A stretch of 22,227 bases of DNA from Ruminococcaceae bacterium UBA5396 (GTDB lineage Bacteria > Bacillota > Clostridia > Oscillospirales > Acutalibacteraceae): contig DHOG01000114.1 of assembly GCA_002410715.1 (NCBI GenBank), positions 1-22,227 of the forward strand, in the 5' to 3' direction. Both the position numbers and the translations under genes were made by a program. Positions 7,431 through 15,800 of the stretch are shown piece after piece; position 1 is the first letter of the stretch; every line of letters begins with the position of its first letter. The notes under the pieces are model-generated. The model was not told the DNA's origin. It made no database searches and saw only the letters and a list, made by a program, of their open reading frames with translations.

Positions 7431-8729
7431 TTAAAATACTGTCTGTTCGGAAATATCGGTGGCCAAGGCTTTCAGCGCCTTTTGCACGATGCCCTTCCGA
7501 AGCTTAAATTCCTCATCCTTGGATAAACCGGGGTTGCCGGTCGGATAGGGGATAGCGACAGCCGGCACGATACGGTTCGCACCCACCGCTAACGAGATCG
7601 GCACGATCGAGCAAATATGTACGACAGGGATGCCAAAGCTTTCAATTGTTTTCGCCATCGTTGCACCGCAACGTGTGCAGGTTCCTCAGTTGGATGTCAG
7701 GATCGCTGCCTGTATTTGATTGCGGAGCATATCCTGGGCGATCTCCTCGGCATACCTCTTGGCGTTGCTTACGGCGGTAGTATTGCCGACAGTCGCATAG
7801 TAATGGTTGTACAGCTCGCCAAAGCCGCCTTCGCGCTCGATCGCCCGCATGGCGTCCAAAGGAAGAACGCGGTTGGGGTCTTCGGTCGCATAAACGGGAT
7901 CATAGCCGCCGTGAACGGTCATGTATTTATCAGCGGTCAAATTATCCAAGCCGGTGATATCGTAGATACCGTATAGGGAGGCGTTAGCAGACTCGATGTG
8001 ATCCGGGTTGCCCTGCGGGACGATGCCGCCAGAGGTTATGAGGGCGATCTTGGCATGGGCAAGATCTTTGAGGGCGGGGGCCGGAACGACCCTGTCGAAC
8101 ACAGGCATAGGCAGCTCGGTGGTGAACGGTTCCCCGCGGAGCTTTTTGATCAGCATATCAACGCCGCGCTCCGCGCCGTTCTTTTCGGTATGCACATTTA
8201 TACGGAAGCCCTGGGGAATATAGCCTTCTTCCTCTGGGAAACCGATCTCTTCGCCCCGCAGGAGTTTGAGCGCCAGCTTACCCATGGCGGGCATGACCTT
8301 TTTCATACCCGCGGCGGAGATGGGCGCTTTTACGATATACACGGTTTTCTTAAACATCTCGGCGCCGGGGTTTTCCGGATAGAGCGCTGTCAGCACAGGA
8401 ATGGAAAACTTGCTTTTTACGGCGTCGCATACCGTGCCGCATGCCAGGCCGTAGCGTCCTGCGTTAAATCCTGGGCCTGCGATGAGCATCTCGGGTCTTT
8501 TCTCATCAATCAGGGCCAGTATTTTCTCCAAAGCTTCGTCTTGATGATCGGCAAAATAGTTATCGCCGCAGATGATGGTGGAAGTGATCTGTGCTTCCTC
8601 TGCCAAAAGGCTCTGGAGCGCCACACCCGGCCCTATGGGTCCATCCCGTATGATCGGGGTCTGGTCGGCAAATTCCTCACCGCCGATCTGCCCATAAAAC
8701 TGATTCAGATAATGTACAATTTCTTTCAT
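7431..8729 (-). CDS. Glycine/sarcosine/betaine reductase component B, selenoprotein subunit (GrdB/GrdF/GrdH type)
   Basis: This is a 432-aa selenoprotein if the in-frame TGA at 7686-7688 is read as selenocysteine (residue 348). The sequence around it is ILTSN-U-GTCTRCGATMAK, the diagnostic Sec motif of GrdB-family proteins. Conceptual translation that stops at UGA gives a 347-aa product and a separate 75-aa ORF, which is the same protein. In the family, component B reductively cleaves the C-N bond of an N-containing acid and passes a carboxymethyl group to the selenocysteine of GrdA. Other family signs are IRDGPIGPG near the N-terminus, GRYGLACG, LITSGGIVPQGNPD and the C-terminus EQTVF. It is the last gene of the operon, 20 bp after the grdE-like gene. 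Substrate class cannot be decided from sequence alone. Confidence 0.9.
7659..7688 (-). promoter_or_regulatory. Selenocysteine UGA with SECIS-like hairpin
   Basis: On the coding strand the UGA is followed after 12 nt by CGTTGC-GGT-GCAACG, a perfect 6-bp stem with a GGU loop. The apical loop lies 18-21 nt past the UGA, within the window used by bacterial SelB-dependent SECIS elements. The hairpin is within the coding sequence. Confidence 0.7.
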
Positions 8730-8749
8730 GATCCAACCTAACCTTTCCT

Positions 8750-10036
8750 TTAACGTAGGCGGGTCGTCATGCGCTCATAGCCCATTTCGCAGCAAGAGCC
8801 CATGATAGCCGCAATCTCAACAGACAATGTACCGTCCGCACCGATGCTGTTTGCGTTCCCGCCGGTGATAACACGGGCCGTTTCGATATCGCCAATCACC
8901 CGATCCATCTTGGGCAGCACGACAAACTGGTTGCCGTTGCCATTGGTAATTACGGCATCCGCTTCGGGCGTTACATCCGCAAGGCCCTGGGACGCGCCGT
9001 CGCGGCCGCAATATTCATCGGTTACCAGCACCGTCTTGATCCCCCTCTGCTCATGGAATCGGCAATTGAGCATTAGGTCGGTCTCGGGGTTTCCGCCGCC
9101 CTCCTCGCTGATGATCATGCCATCTACGCCCAACAGGGCGGAAAGATTGCTGGTATAGTATGCGGCGCGCATCTTTTCCTTAAGCATGGCGCTTTCGTTG
9201 CTCAGCAGGACGCCCACAAAGCATAGCTCCTTGCCGTGGCGGCGCAGCAGATCCATAATGATAGGGTTGTTTTCGTGGTGGATGGTGGCGTTTTTATGGC
9301 CGGGGGCGGCACAATTGCCGCTGACGATCGCACCATCCAAAACTTCCAGAGGCCCGATCAGGGTGGAAAGGATGCCCTTGACATTCAGCCCATATATGTA
9401 GGTATCATGCATCAAGCCCTGGCATTGAACCATGTCTACATAAACCACCTTGGGCAAATCGGGATACTTAGCGCCCATCTCCAGGATGGACTCGTGCTCA
9501 AACGTCTCCACCTCGTCGGGCGCCAGGGCCAAGGACAGCTTTGCCATATAGGCGGCGGTCTTTAAGCCGGCAATCCGTACGGTGGCCTCGTGCGTATGCT
9601 TGTCTATCCCATCTATGGGCTGGATCAGGGGCACCAGAATGTTCATCTTGGAGAAGCTGTTGAATTCGGCACCAAGGCCACACATGTCAATAATGCCCTC
9701 CTGGAAGGCTACAATCTTGCCGGAGGTGGCGACGCAGCATTCTTCCAGCACATTGGTCTCGCCGTTGCCTACCGTCTCCACATCGCCGACATACCCGGGA
9801 AAGATTTGGCCTGAGCCGCTCTTCTTATAGCGGGGCTGTATGACATCTTTGATGGGAACGATGCGGACGGACTCGCCGGGGCGGGCAATATCAAAATCGA
9901 CGGACTGGATGTTGGAATCCTCCATTAGGTATGCGGCCAGGTCTTTTTTGTCTATGTAGAGGATTCCGTTTGCAAAGCTGCTTTGTTCTGCAAACCGGAT
10001 ATCCTTCACATGAAATTTGTTCAACGTGAGCTTCAT
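8750..10036 (-). CDS. Component B pyruvoyl-type proprotein (GrdE/GrdG/GrdI type, alpha and beta subunits)
   Basis: This 428-aa protein matches the usual length of the GrdE family. Such proteins are cleaved into two subunits, and the new N-terminal cysteine becomes a pyruvoyl group that forms a Schiff base with the amine substrate. The candidate cleavage point is Asn241-Cys242 in IVSGNCAAPGHKN. Other family landmarks are GQIFPGY, ECCVATSGKIVAFQEG and the glycine-rich EEGGGNPETD. I chose ATG 10036 (MKLTLNKFHV), which has AAAGGAGG upstream; an upstream in-frame ATG at 10069 has no such site. The gene follows grdX by 23 bp and precedes the selenoprotein subunit by 20 bp. Together they make one component B. 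Confidence 0.9.
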   Translation of the reverse strand: MKLTLNKFHVKDIRFAEQSSFANGILYIDKKDLAAYLMEDSNIQSVDFDIARPGESVRIVPIKDVIQPRYKKSGSGQIFPGYVGDVETVGNGETNVLEECCVATSGKIVAFQEGIIDMCGLGAEFNSFSKMNILVPLIQPIDGIDKHTHEATVRIAGLKTAAYMAKLSLALAPDEVETFEHESILEMGAKYPDLPKVVYVDMVQCQGLMHDTYIYGLNVKGILSTLIGPLEVLDGAIVSGNCAAPGHKNATIHHENNPIIMDLLRRHGKELCFVGVLLSNESAMLKEKMRAAYYTSNLSALLGVDGMIISEEGGGNPETDLMLNCRFHEQRGIKTVLVTDEYCGRDGASQGLADVTPEADAVITNGNGNQFVVLPKMDRVIGDIETARVITGGNANSIGADGTLSVEIAAIMGSCCEMGYERMTTRLR

Positions 10037-10059
10037 GGTTTCCTCCTTTGTTTTGTCTA

Positions 10060-10452
10060 TCAACTCCATTGGGCGACCTCGAGGGCGCGCTCAATGATCG
10101 ATAGGTCGATTAGTTGAAAATCCGCTTTTGCTTCATCACTGCATTGTTTGTAAAGAGGAATATCCCGCAGGCGGTACAGATCCTCCGTGTACTGGAGCGC
10201 CCGCTCCATCAGCCGGACCGATTCAAAATCGACCCGACTAGCGGTAGCGGATAGCAGAACCGTCTTATAAGGCGTAATGTCCGGCCGGATGCTGCCTGTC
10301 AGGGGGTGGGTGAGGAGCTTAACGCCCCCTATCACTTCCTGATAAACGATCCGAAGCAGCCCCAGCACATCCGTATCATGGTATTCCAAATTCGGAAAAT
10401 CCTGCACGGCCAGAAGCGGGTTGTTCGTAACGCAACGAAAAGCGTGCTTCAT
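10060..10452 (-). CDS. grdX: GrdX family protein
   Basis: This 130-aa protein begins MKHAFRCVTNNPLLAV and carries the family block KLLTHPLTGSIRPDITPYKT. GrdX is typically the first gene of glycine/sarcosine/betaine reductase clusters; its biochemical role is not settled. I chose ATG 10452 because AAGGAGG lies just upstream; the longer frame to 10521 overlaps the permease end. It is 40 bp downstream of the permease and 23 bp upstream of the grdE-like gene, clearly within one operon. Confidence 0.85.
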   Translation of the reverse strand: MKHAFRCVTNNPLLAVQDFPNLEYHDTDVLGLLRIVYQEVIGGVKLLTHPLTGSIRPDITPYKTVLLSATASRVDFESVRLMERALQYTEDLYRLRDIPLYKQCSDEAKADFQLIDLSIIERALEVAQWS

Positions 10453-10492
10453 TGCAGTTTCCTCCTTAAAGATGGCAGCCGTCAAAGCGGTC

Positions 10493-11854
10493 TTAGATAT
10501 ACATGAACAGGAACCCGACAAAGGCCAGACCCAAGGCTATTGGCAGAAGGTACATCATCGTCTTCATCGGATCGACCTTTTTGCCAAGGCTGCTGCTCAC
10601 CAGCGCGGCGCAAATCATGGCGGTGAAGTTGGCGGGCGGCATCATCTGGCCGGCGCTGGCCAGGTGGGAGCCCACGATGGATGCATGCGCCCCGGAGATG
10701 CCCATGTTCATGAGCAGCGGGCCGAAGAAAGTGAAGATGATGTTTTGTGCGCTGGTCTGGGAACCGGTCAGCATGCCCATCAGCACCACGGATGCACCAC
10801 CGCCGATCTTGATGACGTTGTCGCTCAAATGCTCCATGGTTTCGATGATCACATCAATCTGCCCGCCCGCGAGGATAGCGCCCACAAAAAACGCCGCGCA
10901 AACCTGAATCTTGAGGCTGGGAATGACGTTTTTGAAACCGCTGGACAGGATATCTTTGGCGTTATTCCGGACATTCTTAAAGATAAAGGTAATCAAGGAT
11001 GCCGCGATCAGGATCATCACGATGCTGTTGGTTAGCCCCTTGACGACGGGTATTTGACTGAGGAAGGTATAGACGGGCCCCAGCAGCATTTTCATGATAT
11101 TGAGGTTAAAGATGGAGTTGAGGATGATCAGCACGATGACGAGAATCAGCGGCAGAAGGCCGGCGAATCCTTTTTTAACGATCGTCAGCGGGCTCTCCTT
11201 GGGAATCATATCCGCGGGCAGAGGCTGGTTCTTCACGAAGAAGAAAGCGGCGTAGGCCGTGCTCAGCACCAGCAGAATGCCGGATGTAATGAACGTAATG
11301 TTAACCGTTTGATCCGTGACCGCCTGCGGCAGATCCAAAATCGAGGTAGACAGGATGACCGCCTGCGAAATTGGCGGCATAATGGAGCCCAGCATGCAGC
11401 CCAGCGCAATCGTTGCCGCTACCTTTTCGCCGGACATTCCCATGCCGGCCAGCGCCGGAACAACCAGTAGGCCAATAACGGCTGCCGCACCGTTGCAATC
11501 GCCAAAGGCTTCGCCGCCCACAACGATGGCGATAATCACGGCGCAAACCATACCCCTTGCGGATTTGCCGAAGAGGGAGCGGAACAAATCCACCACCGTA
11601 TCCAGCGTGCCGATCTTGTCCTGTGTCTCACCGTAAAAGCTGCCTACAAATGAAAGTGCCATGACCCAGGATAACCGGTCAAGGCCGTTGATCCAGGCTT
11701 TCGCCCATTCGATTGGGTTGTAAATTTTACCGCAGATCAGCGTAACAATGGCCCCGATCAACAGGGCTAGGGGGACGTTTCCGCCAATCTTTGGTATTTT
11801 TTTCACCATGATGAGAGTAAATAACAAACCAACCGGAATGATTACACTATACAT
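10493..11854 (-). CDS. IT-superfamily (TRAP large-permease-like) membrane transporter
   Basis: This 453-aa, strongly hydrophobic protein has about 11-13 predicted membrane segments. Two halves carry matching re-entrant motifs, GCMLGSIMPPISQAV in the first and ASAGQMMPPANFTA in the second. This is the inverted-repeat architecture of ion-transporter-superfamily carriers such as TRAP DctM permeases for carboxylates. No DctP binding protein or DctQ gene is nearby, so it may act alone as a secondary carrier. As the first gene of the operon it probably imports the substrate of the component B downstream. Exact family placement is uncertain; a GntP- or NhaC-like permease is an alternative. Confidence 0.7.
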   Translation of the reverse strand: MYSVIIPVGLLFTLIMVKKIPKIGGNVPLALLIGAIVTLICGKIYNPIEWAKAWINGLDRLSWVMALSFVGSFYGETQDKIGTLDTVVDLFRSLFGKSARGMVCAVIIAIVVGGEAFGDCNGAAAVIGLLVVPALAGMGMSGEKVAATIALGCMLGSIMPPISQAVILSTSILDLPQAVTDQTVNITFITSGILLVLSTAYAAFFFVKNQPLPADMIPKESPLTIVKKGFAGLLPLILVIVLIILNSIFNLNIMKMLLGPVYTFLSQIPVVKGLTNSIVMILIAASLITFIFKNVRNNAKDILSSGFKNVIPSLKIQVCAAFFVGAILAGGQIDVIIETMEHLSDNVIKIGGGASVVLMGMLTGSQTSAQNIIFTFFGPLLMNMGISGAHASIVGSHLASAGQMMPPANFTAMICAALVSSSLGKKVDPMKTMMYLLPIALGLAFVGFLFMYI

Positions 11855-11998
11855 ATCCTATCTCTCTCCGCATCTTTATTTTTTATATGCCCACCATAAC
11901 TCCTTGCGGCCGCTAATCCGGTGAAGTTAGGTCGCTGCTATATTTGAAAAATTGAGATCGAAATAATACATCGGAGACCCATTTGTTTGTTTGCCGTT

Positions 11999-12027
11999 AT
12001 TATATGGCCAATCATAATGTCTTTCAA
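11999..12027 (-). promoter_or_regulatory. Promoter of the permease-grdX-grdE-grdB operon
   Basis: On the minus strand TTGAAA and a perfect TATAAT are 17 bp apart, giving a leader of about 135 nt before the permease ATG. The spacer and -10 include a loose dyad (ATTAT ... ATAAT with TGGCCA at its centre) that could bind the divergent regulator. Confidence 0.65.
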
Positions 12028-12221
12028 TACAAACATCTTATTTATCGATTATATCTATCTTTGATTTATATAGAAGTTAAAAAGGAGCAGATTCAGCGGA
12101 AGTTCGCCAGTTTCATCTCTTTCCCCACAGAGCCTTCGCTTTTCCCCGCGGGCTGGTACATGGAATCGTTTTTCTGTATTTGTATTAATTTAAATATGAA
12201 TTATTTAAAACAGTGTGCAAC

Positions 12222-12254
12222 TTGCTGGAAACATACGGTGCTTTATGTTAACAT
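12222..12254 (+). promoter_or_regulatory. Candidate promoter and palindromic operator of the GntR-lyase gene
   Basis: TTGCTG (12222-12227) and TATGTT (12244-12249) are 16 bp apart. The -10 overlaps the perfect palindrome ATGTTAACAT (12245-12254), which suggests autoregulation. A stem-loop CGGCTT-TCGT-AAGCCG follows at 12268-12283 in the presumed leader. The rest of the intergenic stretch 11855-12221 shows no gene. Confidence 0.4.
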
Positions 12255-12323
12255 CTATCATAGAGATCGGCTTTCGTAAGCCGCTGTCCAATGCAACAAA
12301 ACGTGCGAGGTGGTATATCTTCT

Positions 12324-14057
12324 ATGTCGGATCACACGCTGAAACAAAAAGGCATTTCTCTTTATTATCAGGTGGAAACGCACATCCGCGAGAAAATTGA
12401 ATCAGGCGAATGGGCCTTGGGCTCCCGGCTCCCCACGGAAAATGAATTGGCGCAGCATTTTAACGTGAGCCGCACCACGGTCCGCCAGGCTGTCGACGGC
12501 ATGATAGAGGCGGGCCTGCTTACCCGCAGGCAGGGGTCCGGCACTTACGTGGTCAAATCCCCTTATGCCAGAAATCGTCTTAATACCCAGCCCAGCGATA
12601 CCGTATGCAAGTATGTTTATATGCCCTTCCTGCAGGATGATCTGAAGCGATCATACCAGAATCTGCTGCTGACCATTATCGGTCATATCCTTATGCTGCA
12701 CCGTCAAAAGCTTATTACCAGGGAAGACGGCCAAGAGCTTTTGCGGTTTATCCTGCCCCTGATGGACAGGCACGCTTATACGATCGGCTCCAACCCCTTG
12801 AATGAGGACTGTTTTTTAAATTTTGAGCAATACCTGATTTCCAACCTAGGCCTTAAGCTTGGCAGTAAGATCCTCATAGCCCGCAGCCGTAACGACATGA
12901 CGCCGACTATGATGCGCATGAGTGTGCGTGATGGTTTGCTGGTCGTTTACGCGCGCTTGATGGCCCTGATGCGCCGCATACTTGCCTTGGCGGAGGAAAA
13001 CCAGGGGCGCGTCATAACCGGCTATACCCATTGGCAGCCTGCCCAGCCCATTACGCTGGATCACTATTTTTTGGCCATCGCCGAAGCGTTGGAGCGGGAT
13101 TTTGCGCGCCTGCTAAATGCTTACCAGAGGCTAAACCTATCGCCATTGGGCAGCTGTGCCTTTGCGGGGACCTCGTATATGATCGACCGCGAATATACGG
13201 CGCGGCTTCTTGGTTTCGACGGGATCGTTGCCAACACGCTGGATGCGGTGGCGTCAAGGGATTTCCTCATGGAGCTGTCCGCCGATTTTTCCACGCTTGG
13301 TTCTACGATCGCCCGTTTTTCCCAGGATCTTTACCTTTGGTCTACAGCGGAGTTCGGTTATGTCAGCTTTTCGGATTCTACTTCCTGCTGCAGCAGTATT
13401 ATGCCGCAGAAAAAGAACCCGCTATCCGCGGAGCACATCAAAAGCCGCACCGCGCATTTGTCCAGCGCGTACATGGACATCGTTATGTGCTTAAAAGGCA
13501 CGGTATATAGCCACAGCCGCGACCTATTTGAGTGTATGCCGCCATTTTGGAACTGCATGGAGCAGATGACGAGCATTTTGGAGCTAACATTGGATATGCT
13601 GCACGGGATCGTATTTAATTACGATCGAATGGAACGCCTTGCCGATACCAATAACTCGGTATTGACGGATGTATCGGACTTTTTGGAACGAAGAGGGGAG
13701 TTCCCATTCAGGAGCGCGCACAACATCGTGGCGTTGGCTATAAGCGAGAGTGCGGCAAAACAAAGGGCCGGGATTGCTCTGAGCGACCTGAATTATATAA
13801 GCCAAAAGGTCTATGGGCACGATACCTCTATTACAGAAGAAGAGTGGGCTGCCCTAATGTCGGCCCACAACTCCGTTTCGAACAAGGCCAGCGAGGGAAG
13901 CCCGTCCCCCGGTTCCTGCCGCAAAATGTTTCTATCGCTGCGAGCCACCGTTAATCGTGACGGCGAGTGCCTGGACCAGCTTTTGAATTCCCTGCAGTTG
14001 TCCGAGCAATTCCGTCTGGAGCAAATCAACGCCTTGATGAACAGTACGGCAAATTAG
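12324..14057 (+). CDS. GntR-type DNA-binding domain fused to an argininosuccinate-lyase/fumarase-superfamily domain
   Basis: This 577-aa protein has two parts. Residues about 8-78 are a GntR winged helix (ISLYYQVETHIREKIESGEW, LPTENELAQHFNVSRTTVRQ, GSGTYVV). Residues about 100-570 are a complete lyase fold of the argininosuccinate lyase type rather than the usual UTRA or FadR effector domain. Superfamily motifs are kept: ARSRND (186-191), GYTHWQPAQP with the catalytic His at 236, and SSIMPQKKNP with the flexible-loop Ser at 357/358, K363 and N365. The His before RSRND in true argininosuccinate lyases (LHTGRSRND) is replaced (ILIARSRND), and the Asp after QKKNP is Leu. I chose ATG 12324 for its GAGGTGG site; ATG 12291 is also possible. 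It is divergent from the reductase operon and probably regulates it. It may sense, or cleave, an N-substituted dicarboxylate. Confidence 0.85.
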   Translation: MSDHTLKQKGISLYYQVETHIREKIESGEWALGSRLPTENELAQHFNVSRTTVRQAVDGMIEAGLLTRRQGSGTYVVKSPYARNRLNTQPSDTVCKYVYMPFLQDDLKRSYQNLLLTIIGHILMLHRQKLITREDGQELLRFILPLMDRHAYTIGSNPLNEDCFLNFEQYLISNLGLKLGSKILIARSRNDMTPTMMRMSVRDGLLVVYARLMALMRRILALAEENQGRVITGYTHWQPAQPITLDHYFLAIAEALERDFARLLNAYQRLNLSPLGSCAFAGTSYMIDREYTARLLGFDGIVANTLDAVASRDFLMELSADFSTLGSTIARFSQDLYLWSTAEFGYVSFSDSTSCCSSIMPQKKNPLSAEHIKSRTAHLSSAYMDIVMCLKGTVYSHSRDLFECMPPFWNCMEQMTSILELTLDMLHGIVFNYDRMERLADTNNSVLTDVSDFLERRGEFPFRSAHNIVALAISESAAKQRAGIALSDLNYISQKVYGHDTSITEEEWAALMSAHNSVSNKASEGSPSPGSCRKMFLSLRATVNRDGECLDQLLNSLQLSEQFRLEQINALMNSTAN

Positions 14058-14244
14058 CATGCGCCCGGAAGAACTGCAAGCGATGCGCCGGAGGTCTATC
14101 TGATATTCTTGCGCTCTCCACAAACCACTCCACCAGCTTTTAAGCCGGCCGCCCGGCGTATATCCAAAACGGGCGATTTCAAGTTCCTTTCCATTTTCCC
14201 AAACGACGGAGCTTCAAAAGCAGGGAATCTCCGATTACGTTAAA

Positions 14245-15420
14245 TCAGCCGGGAATATGGCAGCTTTTCCAGGTCAGTTTGCATTGCTTCTTGATCGAAG
14301 AGGCTGTGCAAGCCAATTCATCAACGCTGTTGAACTTTTTGTGGCTGCTGCTGATGCTAGCTACCGAAACGCTCATAGTTGGGCAATGTTCTTCCTCGCC
14401 TTTCCTGTTTTTTGCCACAATCTAACCGGAATCCAGGTCGTCTTTCGAATAGAAAGCGCGGATGCCCTCGTCAAAGCGGCGGATAAAGTCACTGCAGACA
14501 TCGCCGATGTCGTATGTGTTCAGTATGGCGATAAAGTCATCCCCGCCGATATGGCCGACGAAATTGCCTGCCGGGATCGTATCCGTCAGGAGGTTCGCCA
14601 CGAATTGGATCACGCGATCGCCGTTGCCAAAGCCATAGGTATCGTTGTATGCCTTGAAGTTATCCAGATCGATATATAGGATGGAACGAGGCTCCTGGGC
14701 CGTAATGGATCGCTGGATGTTTTTCCCGACAGGTTCCAGGGCAGCCCGGAAAGCGGGTTAAGGTGCCTGGAACTGAAGACCTCGATTTCCATCGTTTTCT
14801 CCAGAAGGTCCTTGATGGTGACGACCCCCAGGTATGTGTTCTGCTCCGTTACAACGATGAAGTCATAAATGGATCTGAGAGGCCGGGACATAGCCATCCT
14901 GGAAACGATATCGATGGCCGTTGTGGAATCCGTCACCAGGGGAGACGTGTTGATGATATTGGAGATCGGGCGCCTGGCATGAAGGCTGAAGCCATATTGC
15001 CCGCTCATCATATGCTCGATGCCGGAGCGTGTCACGATTCCCATGATCTCTTTTTTTCATTGACGACCGTGATGCCCATAAGGTTTTCGTCGCGCAAGAA
15101 AGCGTCATACACCTCCCCCGCGAGGTCCTGCGGCGAGGCGGTGATACCTTCTCCGCAAAGGTTACCGATATAAAAGCTTGTCACGGCCCTGAAATGGTGA
15201 TTCTTCTGGGCGTTGCTTGCCCGAATGGAATCCAGGACATGCGGCTCGATCTCGCTGATGTCGCTTTGCGGATACTGGATGAAATAGCCCTGTCCGTAAT
15301 GAACGCCGATGTCGATAAGCGCCCGTAGCTCCGACTCTGTTTCTATGCCTTCGGCGATCATGGCCATGTCGGTGAGGCAGCAGAAATCATACAGGCTTTT
15401 GACGAGCAATTTCTTGTAGG
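14245..15420 (-). pseudogene. EAL-CBS-GGDEF cyclic-di-GMP protein, 5'-truncated and frameshifted
   Basis: Reading on the minus strand, the sequence encodes the end of an EAL domain (MIAEGIETESELRALIDIGV, GQGYFIQYP), a CBS pair (ISNIINTSPLV, LGVVTIKDLLE) and a GGDEF domain with GGDDF. Three lesions break it. An extra A in an A7 run near 15050 shifts the frame after VVNEKK. A second shift near 14720-14745 precedes the GGDEF segment ILYIDLDNF. An in-frame TAG at 14419-14421 precedes the final part (IVAKNRKGEEEHCP ... SVDELACTASSIKKQCK). The 5' end is cut at about 15420 by the hypE fragment. All catalytic EAL residues before that point are lost. Confidence 0.8.
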
Positions 15421-15781
15421 AATGCAAGACCCAACGCGGGGCGGCCTTGCCACCGCGCTCTGCGAAATATCCGAAAGCCATCATATCGGTGCTTTGATCG
15501 AAGAAGATCAATTGCACATCCGTCCGGCCGTGGGCGCTGTCCATGAGCTTTTAGGCACAGATCCCCTGTATTTTTCCAGCGAGGGAAGGATGATTCTTGT
15601 CATTGAAAAAGGCTATGGCATGGAAATCGTAAATATCTGAAATGCCTTGAGATCTGCCGTGACGCAGAACAAATCGGAACATTTAACAAGGCGTACAAGC
15701 AAAGTTTGTATTCGAACACCTCCGGGAGGCGAACGAATCCTTAGTATGTTGGAAAACCAAATGATATCCAGAATCTGCTGA
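15420..15781 (+). pseudogene. hypE: HypE hydrogenase maturation protein, C-terminal fragment with premature stop
   Basis: The frame starts MQDPTRGGLATALCEISE, the late signature of HypE, and continues to LLGTDPLYFSSEGRMILVIE. A TGA at 15638-15640 interrupts it. The same frame then continues NALRSAVTQN ... RTPPGGERILSMLENQMISR and ends IC-stop at 15779-15781, which is the canonical HypE C-terminus. HypE dehydrates the thiocarboxamide on its C-terminal Cys to cyanide for [NiFe] hydrogenase. The N-terminal two thirds are missing, with the break at the EAL pseudogene, so this is a relic. Confidence 0.8.
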
Positions 15782-15800
15782 TGATGGATTTTAAAATATT

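Noticed and set aside
7431..7658. Separate 75-aa gene downstream of the 347-aa grdB-like ORF
   Set aside because: It is the same frame after the selenocysteine UGA; its first residues complete the GrdB Sec motif.
7998..8741. Long plus-strand frames opposite the grdB-, grdE-like and permease genes (also at 7617, 9236, 10421, 11054)
   Set aside because: They are antisense shadows caused by GC-rich codon use; the minus strand encodes recognised families.
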